NCBI GenBank assembly: GCA_030407005.1
Contig: JAUDYN010000006.1
Span: 3,702,150 to 3,766,149, forward strand
DNA from: Desarmillaria ectypa
Lineage: Eukaryota; Basidiomycota; Agaricomycetes; Agaricales; Physalacriaceae
DNA: 64,000 nucleotides
Reading direction: 5' to 3'
In this document: positions 25,564 through 36,210 of the stretch, in pieces
Layout: each line of letters begins with the position of its first letter
How positions within the stretch are numbered: the stretch's first letter is position 1
Translations under genes and position numbers: made by a program
The notes under the pieces: generated by a model
The model's input: only the letters and a program-made list of their open reading frames with translations
Told to the model about the DNA's origin: nothing
Database searches by the model: none

Positions 25564-26107
25564 TCAAAGCACAGCCAGAACTGTTATCAACACAACTCCA
25601 ATAACCCCAGCGCCTATTGTGATCCGTCCTGTACTGTTGATCTTCTGGCTTTTGATGGTGATTCCCACTTGCTTGCACAGATCAACGTACGCTGGAAATT
25701 CGTCAGATCGTTAATAAGCAAAGTAGAGATTTCTAACACTTACAGTTCATTTCTTGCTGTGCTTCCGCCTTGAGACTATTATCGTATCGAACCAGGCAGT
25801 CCAAGCATTCCGCAAACAGGTCGCTGTCAGCGTTTGTGCATGCACAGTCAAGATAATTGTCAGCACAGTACTGTAGGAATGATCAAGAATTTTGATTAGG
25901 ACAGGAAGATACGAAGCTCACAACTATTGTATCGACGATCGAGCAGCTATTCGCACATTGAGAAGGAATAGACGATATCGCGGAGTTACTGAATTGGCGG
26001 GAGAAGAGGAGAGGGCCGATGGATGTGGGAGCATTTCTGGGCGAGGGAGAAGAAATGGCGTAGACTAGTATCATTAGCAGGGATACACGACGAAATCTAG
26101 TACGCAT
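25564..26107 (-). CDS. small secreted cysteine protein, probably GPI-anchored
   Basis: Three exons, 26107-25922, 25870-25744 and 25691-25564, join in frame to 146 residues, with introns of 51 and 52 nt. The chosen start gives MRTRFRRVSLLMILVYAISS, a basic then hydrophobic signal peptide. An upstream in-frame ATG at 26161 would add 18 residues. The middle carries spaced cysteines: SQCANSC, YCADNYLDCAC, and FAECLDCLV. The C-terminus ends in a hydrophobic segment (TIGAGVIGVVLITVLAVL) directly before the stop, preceded by a Ser/Thr/Asn-containing spacer. That arrangement is typical of a GPI-attachment signal. The layout suggests a cell-surface protein of the agaricomycete small-secreted kind. The function is unknown, and I do not recognise a named family. 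The intact splice pattern argues that it is a real gene. Confidence 0.7.
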
Positions 26108-26169
26108 ACCTTCGGTAGCGAAAATCCCGGCAGCGAGAAAGAGGATGTGGGTAGAGATCATTTTTGAGG

Positions 26170-28140
26170 CGAAAGCGAGAACTAAGAGAAAGACGGGATG
26201 GGATGTCTTGAAGGTTTTTATGTGCTTCTAAAAGCAACCGCCAAACTTGATACGAATCAATAACAGCACAGACAGGTCGGGAACAGGCACTTATGGTAAC
26301 TGGTTTGCGTTAAATGTGTAGCGACGTATGGTGATTAGAATCAAGCGTCATCATTGGTGGAAAACCTGATACCAGATGCGACCGGACTTGATCAGGTCAA
26401 GACTTGTTGAGCTCAAAATATGAGGCACATCTCACGAGAATACGACCTTGAGATGACCTACTCGAGTCCACAAACTACGGAAAATCTCGTTCACTGCCAC
26501 GAAATCCAAAGCTTAGCAGGTACAAAGAGCTGTGTAGCTGTCAATATCATCCCCTTGTCTATTAATAGCCACGAAAGACATTGAATACGAATGTATTATG
26601 AGTGCTGGTTACTAGAGAAAAGGAATGTACCTACGCAACGCCACTGTAGTTGATCCTCAATTACAACATGACCGTCTGGCGTCTATAGGTACAGGGGCGA
26701 CATCAGGAAAACCTTTCCCGGGTTGTTGTCATCTGTAGCAAAGTAGTAATGCATAGCTGTCTCAATCAACTGTGGATTATTTGGTGGTGGTACGGAGAGC
26801 TACGATCACCTCGCTGTTGGCATGTCAGTAGATGCGTTTCGTTTCTCTGGTACTCTCGTAGCAAACGGTAGGTCCCCTGAGCCTCTACTCGTATTAATTT
26901 CTAAAATCGGGAACAGGTGATACTTGGCTACAAACTTGAAATGGTATGTATAATTCTGAGCCGGCTTGTGTAAGTGTTGCACGTTCCTTGGCAAGTACAT
27001 GATACCGTGATGAGCTAAATCTTCTCAACCCATCATTCCAACGATTACCTACATTATAGTTGTCATTTTGTTATTGATAAGTCATCAGGAGTTCGGAAGC
27101 GCCTGGTCAGCTTCGTGCCTGACGCTCGGGTCGATAGAGCGTGGGTGACACCAGAGAAATAGACACAGCATCTGTCCCACATCTCGTGGAATGTAGACCT
27201 TTTACAAGCAAATGCGAAAATGCGTCGCAGAGGTCAAGTACCATCTGTAGGGTACAATTGGGAGTGAGGCAGCGATTATTTGGAAAGCGCACCTGGGGCC
27301 ACCCAAGGCCACTACTTGGATCAGCTTGGAAGTAATGACTAGAGAAGATATCAAAGACACAGACAAGCATGACAGCCCTTTCCGGCCTAGATTCGATTAC
27401 TTGGCGCGATGATAGAGCTACTTGAATTGCGTTGAGATATTTTTAAGAATAGCAAGGACTATCCTGCGTAGAAAGTAGCAGCGCTGCATGGAAGGTTTGG
27501 TTGATCAAAGAGTTTCCCACGGAAATGCGTCAAGGGTCCGTGAGCGCTCGGTGTCCGGGTATCTCAACCGGACTATTTTTCTGACGCCCAACACGTTCAG
27601 CTCGAAATATTTTAAATTTAATTATGCGGTTCATTCCGTCAGTTTTCTCCACGTCCTCAGAAAATAGACGCATGATCTCCGGAGTCGAGAATGCCATTTG
27701 ATGAGGGACTTGCTACACTGTGGGATTTCTTCGTATGTCGTGTGGTTTCGTGGATGAGATATATTCGTGTATAGCCGTACTAAGAATGCTACGTTCGTCC
27801 CATGATGCTTGCCGTGCACGATATAGCAGCGAACCATTGACAGATTGAGACACCAAAGGCCTCATATATGTATAGCTGCGCTACATTGGATGAGGAATGC
27901 ACGCGATGGATTGCCGTATGGTCGGTCTCTAGAACTTTGCTACATGTCGAATAACTGCGCACGTGCTATGTTCATTTTCAAGTTCGGCGGATATTTGTGT
28001 GTGTGTGTGTGTGTTAGCTATGGAAGCTCGTGCGCATTCTATATTCACGTGGGGACGCGGCAGGATAGTCATTTTTGAGTACGTCATCTGAACGTGTGGG
28101 ACGTCATCCTTGCCGGGTGCGCACACAGAACCCTGATATA
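26170..28140. other. intergenic, one GT microsatellite
   Basis: No gene supported. A (GT)n run of about nine units lies at 27996-28013. Directly after it, 28014-28032 repeats 19 nt of the SEC31 intron 7/exon 8 junction (see findings). The open frames present are short and overlap on both strands. Confidence 0.4.
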
Positions 28141-28143
28141 AGA

Positions 28144-29472
28144 ATGTCTCGAAGAATCAGCACAGCCCTATATACTACCATGCTTTCGACTACTAGTATC
28201 CGCGTGGTCGAAGAACGAAGCGAAGAAAAGAAGGGCCGCCCTGCACATTGGACCTCTGACAAGCCTGTATGGTTCCAGAATCCATGGCGTAGCTGGAGGA
28301 CGAACGGAAAGTGGGACGTGTTGAGTATGGTACGTGGTTTTGTATTTTTGTTTCAAAGTTGATTTATCGTTCGCTAGCTTGTGTATCTGAAGCGCAACGA
28401 ACCTGAATCAGCCAAAGCCAAAGTTGGGATTCCTGTGAGGACGCCGACTTGGGGTGGTGGAAAGGAGGAAGATATCAAGGCAACGTGGTTAGGTCATGCG
28501 TGTTTCCTTGTTGAACTTCCGTTTGTTAGTTCGCTGGGTCGGGGTGCGAGAGTGTTGTTCGATCCTGTTTTTAGTGATAGGTGTTCGCCGAGTCAGTCTT
28601 TTGGACCAAAGAGGTATACGGAGCCGCCGTGTAGAATTGAGGACATACCAGAGCTGGATGCTGTTGTCATTTCGGTAAGCGGCCCGTTCTTGGATTGAAT
28701 AAGGGGCTAATGATTTTGTTAGCATAATCATTATGACCAGCACGTGTCATGTCATCAGCCTTATCTCCTACTAACCCTTCTCTAGTTTAGACACCCATAC
28801 CATAAGAAACCTTTTCAAACGGACTCGCCAGCCTCATATCTTCGCTCCCTTGGGCAACGAAGAGTATTTCGAATCAATAGGTATACCCAACGGGCACGCG
28901 CATACACTCGATTGGTGGGACACACGACGCGTAGAAATTGCTGGAGCGTCCTTCAAGTTGACGTGTACTCCCGCGCAGCATTTCACCGGTCGGGGACTTC
29001 TCGACCAAGGAAAGACCCTCTGGGCGAGCTGGGCTGTTGAGGGTGAGGGTAAGAAGGTCTATTTCGCTGGGGATACTGGCTATAGGTCTGTCAAGGATGG
29101 TGAGGACGAGGCGGAGAGGCCGGTCTGTCCTGCGTTCAAGGAGATTGGGCACAAGTTTGGGGGTTTTGATCTCGCGATGATTCCTATTGGCGCATACGAG
29201 CCGAGGTGGTTCATGTCGACTATACATTGTGCGCCCCAGGATAGTGTTCGTATCTTTAAAGATGTGAGGGCGAAAAAGGCGGTTGCTATGCATTGGGGGT
29301 GAGTTATTTTTTATGGTATTTGTTCTTGAGCTTATTCGCGTCTAGGACGTGGATTTTGACGACCGAGGAAATTATGGAGCCCCCAAAGAGGTTAGCTGAA
29401 GAGTGTAAGAAGATGGGTATAGACGAGGGCGACTTTATTGTCAGCGATATCGGGGAGACCAAGTATTTTTAA
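28144..29472 (+). CDS. NAPE-PLD-like metallo-beta-lactamase-fold phospholipase D
   Basis: Family members hydrolyse N-acyl-phosphatidylethanolamines to N-acylethanolamines and phosphatidic acid, using two zinc ions in a metallo-beta-lactamase fold at membranes. Five exons join in frame to 379 residues: 28144-28329, 28378-28674, 28723-28739, 28786-29298 and 29346-29472. Visible motifs are [13 protein letters not shown] (start of the hydrolase domain), [22 protein letters not shown], the metal-binding HNHYDH, a second zinc-ligand area [35 protein letters not shown], and the late AMHWGTW histidine. All expected ligands are present, so the enzyme looks active. Exon 3 is only 17 nt and encodes most of HNHYDH. 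The following intron appears to start with GC, not GT. A broken partial copy lies at 31.2-31.5 kb, so the locus was duplicated. Confidence 0.88.
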
Positions 29473-29555
29473 TTCTCTATCGTACTATTAGGCGCGCGTA
29501 TAGGGACCGAAAAAAGTCGATGACTCCACGCAAAAACGACAAGTCCACGCGTTAT

Positions 29556-29616
29556 TCGGACTTGAGGGAGTCGAACCCTACGACTTTTTTTTGCTTTGCT
29601 ATTAGACCATATCCGA
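29556..29616 (-). pseudogene. tRNA-like relic next to LTR insertion
   Basis: On the minus strand it begins TCGGATATGGTCTAATAGC, like the first part of the tRNA-Glu at 44 kb. It keeps a T-stem/loop AGGGTTCGACTCCCT and ends AGTCCGAA, which still pairs for five positions with the start. The D-arm/anticodon region is shortened and contains A8, so a normal cloverleaf cannot form. The LTR at 29646 begins 30 bp upstream of its 5' end. Confidence 0.45.
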
Positions 29617-29645
29617 TAGAGTATAGCCGACAATGAAGGACTTTG

Positions 29646-30063
29646 TGGGGGAAGTTCCTCATATTATTTTTCTGGATTTTAAGCCCGCAGAGCTAATAAC
29701 ATGGAGTTCGTTGGTATCTTTTTCATTATCCCATTTTGACCGATTTTTATTTTTAACGGGTTCTCTGAATTTCCTCTAGTAAGTTCTAGAATAATGCCAT
29801 AGTACTTAACCTGTACGAAAATGCCTGAAAGGGCATCTTAATTCTACCTTGTAAAACTCCACTACTTCGTGTGAGCCTTGAGTGATTGAGTTCGACTACG
29901 CCTAGCGCTTGCTAGACCTACTCGGGTTCCTTCGTAGGTAATCGAACTTACAACTCTCTTCGCTATTCTTCGTATCATAGACTATATTCGAGTTGTACTT
30001 AGCTCGTACATTGTCTATACTATGCTTATTCTCAACAGTTTCTGTCATCCGAAATTACCGACA
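29646..30063 (+). mobile_element. solo LTR with 5-bp target duplication CTTTG
   Basis: A 418-bp block starting TGGGGGAAG and ending CCGACA, flanked on both sides by CTTTG (29641-29645 and 30064-30068). It shares CTACGCCTAGCGCTTGC with the LTRs at 12.4 and 34.2 kb, and the same kind of 3' terminus (ATTACCGACA against ATTATCGACA). It is therefore a related but distinct LTR family. No internal retrotransposon region is attached. The TG...CA ends plus the exact target duplication make the boundaries firm. Confidence 0.75.
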
Positions 30064-30068
30064 CTTTG

Positions 30069-31170
30069 GCATAACTATTTACACTATGGAACAAGCAATA
30101 TCAAAGCCTTCCATCGACAAGCCAACCCCAAGTCTATTGGCAACCACCTTTTCCCCAGTTCAAGTAGAGCATCAATGACGTGCGAGAATGTGGACTGCCA
30201 GCTGCTATTATCGCTCTTGTTGCTACTGCGGTAAATCATATCTTGATCGTTCTGATGATTATCAGGCGTTTGCAACCCTGTGCATATGGCGTGATGGGAA
30301 ACTTGATAACAGTGTCGTTGTTGGAATACAAGCTGAAAGTCGGCACGAAGCCGGAATGATCCATCGGTGTCCTGTTATGGTCACTAGGTTCAACCCGCGT
30401 CATACTTGCTCGTACTCTTGAGTACAGCACTGTTTGCTCCTATGGTAATCATCCATTAGATACTATCTTTGGTACGTCAACATTCACATTTTCTTGCAAA
30501 CAGCATCAAATATCTTTTACATGGAGGCTAACCATGGATCAGGGCTCAAGCCCACGCCCATGAGACTGTAGTATTTACTCAGGGGGTTCAGGCTCCGTTG
30601 GACACATAATAAGGTGTGCATACAGGGGATTCTCATGAGATGTCGTGTTTCTGATCCGGAATTTTGCGATAGACTTTGCTATATTGGGTACCTCGGGGAG
30701 AGACATCACCTCCACCGTAAACGGCAGAGTCCGTGGTTCAAGGAAGCCTGGAAAGGCGAATTTGAAGAGTGAGATGATGCAAGCAAGGGAGGATGCGTTT
30801 AACTAACCCCTAGCCAGAAGGACAGCATATTGGGAATGGTCCTCGATATGCGACAAGTTTGGAATAGTGTTTGTTGGAAGGGCCGGTGCCACAGCACAAC
30901 GTTTTAAATTTTGGGATACATTATCTGACCGCGTATATGTTATGATTGTCGGGGTATTTGCGCGTTCCTTTCATACATGAATAGGGCTTGAATCTGGTAT
31001 GCCTGATTTATCGAAGCACTTCCTTTTCTATAGTCAAGATGTATACCAACACTGTCCGAGTTGTCGATGAACCAGAGGGGAAGAAAAGAATGGATGGTGT
31101 ATAGTTGTACTGCTGCGGTTTCGTCACTGATCGTTACTAGGTTGCATATACTATCCATAACGAGCTTGTT
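30069..31170. other. intergenic, nothing recognised
   Basis: Between the solo LTR and the broken NAPE-PLD copy I see no motif or usable splice pattern. The open frames are under 80 codons. Confidence 0.4.
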
Positions 31171-31480
31171 CCACCCAGAGTTGGGATTCCTGTGAGGATG
31201 TTGACACGAGGTACAGAGGAAGGTGACGTGGTTGGGCCACGCGTGTTTCCTCGTTGAGCTGCCGTTGTTCGCTTCGCTAGGGAGGGGTGCAAGGGTGCTG
31301 TTCGATCCCGTGTTAAGTGACAAGCGCTCGCCTAGCCAGACTTTCGGCATGAAAGGGTACACCAAACCGCCGTGTAGGATTGAACATATACCAAAGGTGG
31401 ATGCCATCACCATATCGGAGATACGCTTCTTCGGTTCATTCGAGAAATGGTCACTTCCTTCTGTTGGCCACGAGGGGGTT
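31171..31480 (+). pseudogene. truncated duplicate of the NAPE-PLD-like gene
   Basis: This aligns with exon 2 of the gene at 28144-29472. It keeps KVGIPVRM-like coding at the left edge, [34 protein letters not shown], and KPPCRIEHIPKVDAITIS. After that point the homology stops where the next intron and the HNHYDH micro-exon should be. No match to exons 1, 3, 4 or 5 is found nearby. A deletion between the VRM and TWLGH parts also shifts the frame relative to the parent. It cannot encode the metal site and is a dead fragment. The degree of divergence shows that the duplication is not recent. Confidence 0.8.
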
Positions 31481-31689
31481 GTGCACCGCACATGCTGCAC
31501 AGAAGAGATTGTGGGTATTTTTAAAAAAGTACTGATCCCTCTGCAGAGTCCGAATATAACATTATATGGAATTGAACCGTTGCCAATAGTTGCTAGCGAT
31601 TACGCCATATCCGAGATGCATGACATCATCAACGCTGATGATATACTGAAGTGTGAAAGATCTTCGGAGTTGGAGCAGTCGGAATAGCT

Positions 31690-32394
31690 GATGCTTAGAG
31701 AAGCCCGTAAATGCGAACTTTTGGACCCTCTTAGATATTTATCTGAATAGAGGGAATGGAAGCTCTGCTGAGGAGTTCCTCGCATGATATTGTCCACCTG
31801 GATGCTATGAATGGTGGTACAAGATGACATGCACTCCACATAATTGAGCGTAGAGCCGCACATTTACGCGTAGCTCATAGAGAGAATGAACAAGAAGCCA
31901 GAACACGTATCCATGTCTAAAAAAAAAGTGAAACAAGGAATTAAAGCCTAGGTTCAAACAAGGTTTATATTTCACGGCATTCGAATACAAAGGCAATGCT
32001 AGACTTTAGGGTTCCGGAAAGTGCAGCATGTGAGTGATACAGCTGGGAAAGCTTAGTGAATCGTTGACCATACAGTTACTCGCAGGGCTACGAACATATA
32101 TTATAATATTTATAGCATTGATCATTGAGCTACAGTCTATGGATACTACGCCTAAACCACTCTGCATCACCATAAATCATGCTCTTGGCTTCTCCCGCCC
32201 ATGGTGGCCAGCCCTCACATCTTTCCACAAATACAATGTACTCGACACCTATGATAAGCGCTCTGTTCTCAAGTCCGCATTGTTTCCATAGAGAACCAAG
32301 TGCTGTTGTGTTACAGCATACTGCTGCGCACTGGATTCACGATGCTACCTATAAAGTCTCGCGTTTAACAGAGATCAGTGCATCATCTGCGTAA
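31690..32394. other. intergenic, nothing recognised
   Basis: Spacer between the NAPE-PLD fragment and the DUF4436 copy. A short A-run is seen at about 31919-31927; nothing else. Confidence 0.4.
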
Positions 32395-34080
32395 ATGACT
32401 GGCTATCGAAGCCCGTCAAGAGTTTTCTGTTGCTTTGTCACTGCTCTCTCATTCATCATCATCATTACAACCTTATCCATTACTCTTGCTCTGAAGGTAC
32501 TCCCCAGTGGCAAGCTCTCTCATGTCAAAGATGTGGCGCTTGTAAACCCCAAAGATCGAACTGTAAGACTCCGTGCTTGTTCATTGATACCTACCTCTCA
32601 TCCTACTGGGAGATTTATCTGCGTGCTAACCTAGTCTCAGCTGATATCCTTCACTACACTATGTTTGTGGAGTGGTTCGTCGCATGGGATACGTGCCACA
32701 CCATGAACAGTGATGATTGCGCAGAGGTTAACATCTTCTTTGTCACGTGAGCCTTTGTCTATGGCTCTCGAAGAATACACCATACTTACTGATCCATTTT
32801 TGAGAAATTTATCTCCGTCAGATCCAAGACATGGTAATGGTCCCTACGATAACAAAAAACCGACAGATCCTATCTTCATATGGAATGCCACTTGCTGGAA
32901 TTGGGGAAAGAACATTTTTGACTCTCGAAATGGTCTCACTTTCCGCACTGAGCTAACTCTTTCCACATTCAATGTTTACGAGTACCTTCCTCGGAATCCC
33001 TATGGATACAGCCACGCAAGCGGTGTGTATTACCCTTTCGACTGGCATATTCTTCAATTTGTGACAGTGTCCTGATCCGATGTAATTAAACCTGGGCATG
33101 TCAGGTATAATGCGGAAATATATGCATTCGCTCAGGAGTCATCAACTAACAAGTCAGTTCCCCTGGGCATTATATCAGTATCTGGACTCATCGTGTAAGC
33201 TTTCTCTTCGCATCTTATTTGACCACCTGATAGAATCTTTATCAGTGGCCTCAAAATTAGAACTGTCATCTTTGGGGAAGACCTCGGCCAGAAATTTCCA
33301 GATGAAATGGGCCTTGAGAAAGAATTCATCGATATATATGTGACTCTTCGACGCAGCACCCTTGCTATTGCATACTGTCTCATCACCACCCTCATATTTT
33401 GTTTGTCCCCTCTTTCTACACTTCCATCGTCGCATTGACCTCATGTACCTTCAATATATGGATAGGGCTAGTTACTCTCATTATCTGCCTCATCATGATC
33501 GCCACCGTATTCTTTGGCTTCCGACAACGGAATGAGATTGTTGTAGTCCCCATTGGGATGGTGTTTGCCTTTATCCAGCTACGGTCCTCCATGCCTGGAG
33601 CTCCTGAAGGATTTGGTATGTCGTTTATCTTCCTCTAAAGGGAATTAACTCAAGCTGCAGCACTTCCAGGAGGTATCCTCGGTATGTCCTGCTTCATATT
33701 GGTGGCCATCAATTAGCTTACCTCTTTCCGATACAGATTTTGTTGGGTTGCTACCATGCATCATCCTTCTGTCGATCTCCGTACGTGCATCACATCACTC
33801 TCATCTAAGTACCTATGTTTATTCATACGATAGGCTGTAACAATGGTTGGCATCTACTTATTTACCAACCCAGATGATCCATCTCGTAGGACCCTCACTT
33901 GGAGCGAATTAAGTATGTTTTCATCAATGGTGGGATGAAATAACGCTCAATGAACTCACAGAGAACGCCTGGCATTATTACATCCACCACATCTGGGACG
34001 CTGCCAAAGAATGGGTACGGTGTGTTCGATTTCGCATCATGATAGCGAGATGGATACGGAGAGCACCTCACAATATTGCG
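32395..34080 (+). pseudogene. DUF4436-family membrane protein, best copy (copy 2), probably frameshifted
   Basis: Ordered pieces of a multi-exon DUF4436 gene. The N-terminus at 32395 has a strong membrane helix (about residues 10-33). The block RANLVSADILHYTMFVEWF lies at 32618-32674 and AEVNIFF follows at about 32722. The extracellular-type part with IFIWNAT and YYPFDW follows. Next come AEIYAFAQESSTNKSVPLG (about 33115), SGLKIRTVIFGEDLG, IYVTLRRSTLAIAYCLITT, and a membrane helix leading to RQRNEIVVVPIGMVFAFIQL and SSMPGAPEGFG. After two clear introns come DFVGLLPCIILLSIS and VTMVGIYLFTNPDDPS. Splice sites around the last exons are good. Apparent +1 shifts near 32740 and 33390 cannot be explained by introns I can see, so it is scored as a likely pseudogene. 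A functional gene with unusual introns remains possible. The family's function is unknown. Confidence 0.6.
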
Positions 34081-34164
34081 ATTCCCTAGACAAATACTGC
34101 CTGCACAAATCGGGCTTGCGCTCCAGCAATGAGTACGAAACAGGAGATTAGTAGGCAAGGTAGT

Positions 34165-34709
34165 TGTTATGGATATCGCGTATCCGTAAACTCGGTGCAT
34201 GAGTCAACGCATACCTACACTCGGCCTTCTCGGTCCTAGCAGTGACTCACACATAATTTTCTCAGAACATTGTAGAATACTCATGACTCGAGCCCTTTAG
34301 TATATAAATACCGTCTGTAACATTGTAAGAAAAATCAATCTACTCATCTTCAACTCCACTTCATTGTGTGAACTAAGCATCTGATCGGTTACGCCTAGCG
34401 CTTGCCAATCTCCTTGCTTTCTGACTACGCCAAGCGCTTTCCGACACCAATCCGAAGACTACGCCTAGCGCTTGTCTTCACCTATAGCCCGTAATAGCTC
34501 CACGCTTACCGGCTGCCTCCTACAGTAATTACTTCTCACTTACTGACCCCTTTACCTCGCAAACTGGACCTCTCAGGTCTCCTCACGAACCCTTGCCGGA
34601 ATCCATTCTATTCCCTAACGACATACATCTTTATAACATATCCTACCTCGCTTCGATCATCCCTTGTCGCCCCTCACTCCCATATCTCGATTTCGGCAGA
34701 TTCCTAATA
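34165..34709 (+). mobile_element. solo LTR (copy 2) with 5-bp target duplication GTAGT
   Basis: A 545-bp homologue of the block at 12370-12983, running from TGTTATGG to CCTAATA. The pentamer GTAGT flanks it on both sides (34160-34164 and 34710-34714). It contains the same TATA box (TATATAAATACCG, about 34301) and three GCC(T/A)AGCGCTT motifs. The 3' terminus reads ATA where the other copies have ACA, consistent with a C-to-T mutation. No internal element is present. It landed between the DUF4436 gene and a duplicated downstream segment. Confidence 0.85.
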
Positions 34710-34849
34710 GTAGTTGTTCCGATGAACCTTGTTGAGACTGGACACAGAACCTTAGTAATAACCTTAGTAATAGGTACTAAACTCTTCTTCCAGTAGCCTA
34801 TTGCAAAGCATTTCGCAATAAAGTCAGATACGTACCACATTCGTGAAGC

Positions 34850-35110
34850 TAGCCTTTAATCCTTGAAGCTAAGACAAAGGATGAAATGCGAGACGAGAGA
34901 TACCAAGGTATGAACAGAACAGCATGGTATTATCACAAACCAAGCTCCAAGTCCTAGGGGTTAGCATGAGATCATTCTGACACCGTTTATCAACCGGAGG
35001 ATCGCTTGTTTTTGGCCGTGAGCTTCTGGATCGTTTGAGACAACGAGCCAGTTAGACGACCGAATTTGAACAGATATCGGAAAATCGTCTGAGGAGGAGG
35101 AGGAGATTCT
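34850..35110. repeat. segment duplicated at about 37190-37370
   Basis: This piece and 37190-37370 share blocks in the same order: GAGATACCAAG / GAAATACCAAG, GGTTAGCA, GTTTATCAACCGGAG / GATTTATCAATCGGAG, and GCTTCTGGATC / GCTTCTGGATT. On the minus strand both could encode a peptide tail resembling LRLIN. It pairs with the DUF4436 duplication to its left. Confidence 0.55.
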
Positions 35111-35296
35111 ATTCTGATCACTGTCCCTAAGAAGGAAACTAAACCAGAGTCCGTAATACGTGTGCATTACCTACCTCATACACTACGCTACGGTACCGAA
35201 CGAGCGTTGGGCCTCACTGATACAGTCACGTCCCCGTAAAGTATGGCCTCTCAGCACTAGCGTCAACGCCGTGAACAATAATCTAGCCATAAATTA

Positions 35297-35629
35297 CTAA
35301 TACGAAGTCACCCCCGGGTGTGTGTAAATCGGTATCTCATCCACTCGCTTAAGCACCTCATACACGTAGCGACCCAATCTCGGCAGTAGATCTGAGTAGG
35401 TCAGCAATGTGTGTAGCAGTTCCCTAGGAGATGAGGTTCTACCACGCAAAGCAGGGTACAATTTCCATACCTCCGCCAAGCAGTCAAAACGCATATCACA
35501 AAGTGTCAGGTCGGGACAGGTGAATAGGACATGGCACTCGCCTTCCACGTCATTGAGACACCAACGGCATATCCGAAATGCCCTGGGGACAGTAACCACA
35601 GTCCCTTGATCAATGAGATGTGCATTCAA
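35297..35629 (-). mobile_element. non-LTR retrotransposon C-terminal fragment (zf-RVT-like)
   Basis: A 110-codon open frame resembling the tail of agaricomycete LINE-type reverse-transcriptase proteins. It has a zinc-binding-like RICRWC...ECHVLFTC arrangement (C-x2-C then H-x4-C), followed by a helical part with SPRELLHTLL and LPRLGRYVYEVL. No reverse transcriptase or endonuclease part is found upstream on this strand, so it is a 5'-truncated or decayed remnant, as is usual for LINE insertions. An alternative is a host gene derived from such an element. Confidence 0.5.
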
Positions 35630-35799
35630 GGATCGGTAGGGTCAGCTTTACAACACTTGTAGGTGATGATTTCGACATTAGAGCCGCACACAGTAGGAGA
35701 AAAGTCAAAGGTATAATAGCGTTCAATGCAACAGGAAATCCTGTGTTTCGGAGATAGTTATTCTTAACTTTCAACCATATACAACCACTACAGGGTGTT

Positions 35800-36210
35800 A
35801 ACTAAGGCACCAACACCCCCAGGCGATATCCTGGATAACAACTTTTTCATATCAATCGCCATCAGCTGATTTATCTCTTTCCGATACAGACTTTGCTGGG
35901 CTACTGCCATGCCTCGTCCTGTTGATTTACGTGCCTGTATCATATCACTCTCATCGACATACATACCGTCATTCATATTCATAGGCCGTTATAATGGTTG
36001 GCATTTATTTATCTGTTGACCCGTCTCGTAGACCCTTCACTGAGGGGAAATTAAGTGCGTTTTCATGAATGCGAGTTTGACGAGATAATATTCAACGAGC
36101 TATCAGTGAAAATGATGCTTCATTATATCTAGCGCACGTAGAAAACCGAATGCGTATGGCGTGTGAAGAAGTCAAGATGGATTTTGGATCGAAAATACTG
36201 TAAAGTCCTG
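35800..36210 (+). pseudogene. 3'-exon copy of the DUF4436 gene (copy 3)
   Basis: Aligns with 33.66-34.03 kb of the better copy, introns included. It shares TTTCCGATACAG as intron end, the exon matching DFVGLLPC (here DFAGLLPCLVLLI), the short intron with TATCACTCTCAT, and ATGGTTGGCATTTATTTATC. It then shares the AAATTAA-GTGCG splice donor area and the following intron. Upstream exons are missing, and the DPDDPS area is shortened. Because introns are kept, it arose by DNA duplication rather than through an mRNA. Confidence 0.65.

Noticed and set aside
12370..34709. The two related LTRs as ends of one 22-kb retrotransposon
   Set aside because: The DNA between them contains SEC31 and other host genes, and the copy at 34.2 kb has its own target duplication. 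They are independent solo LTRs.
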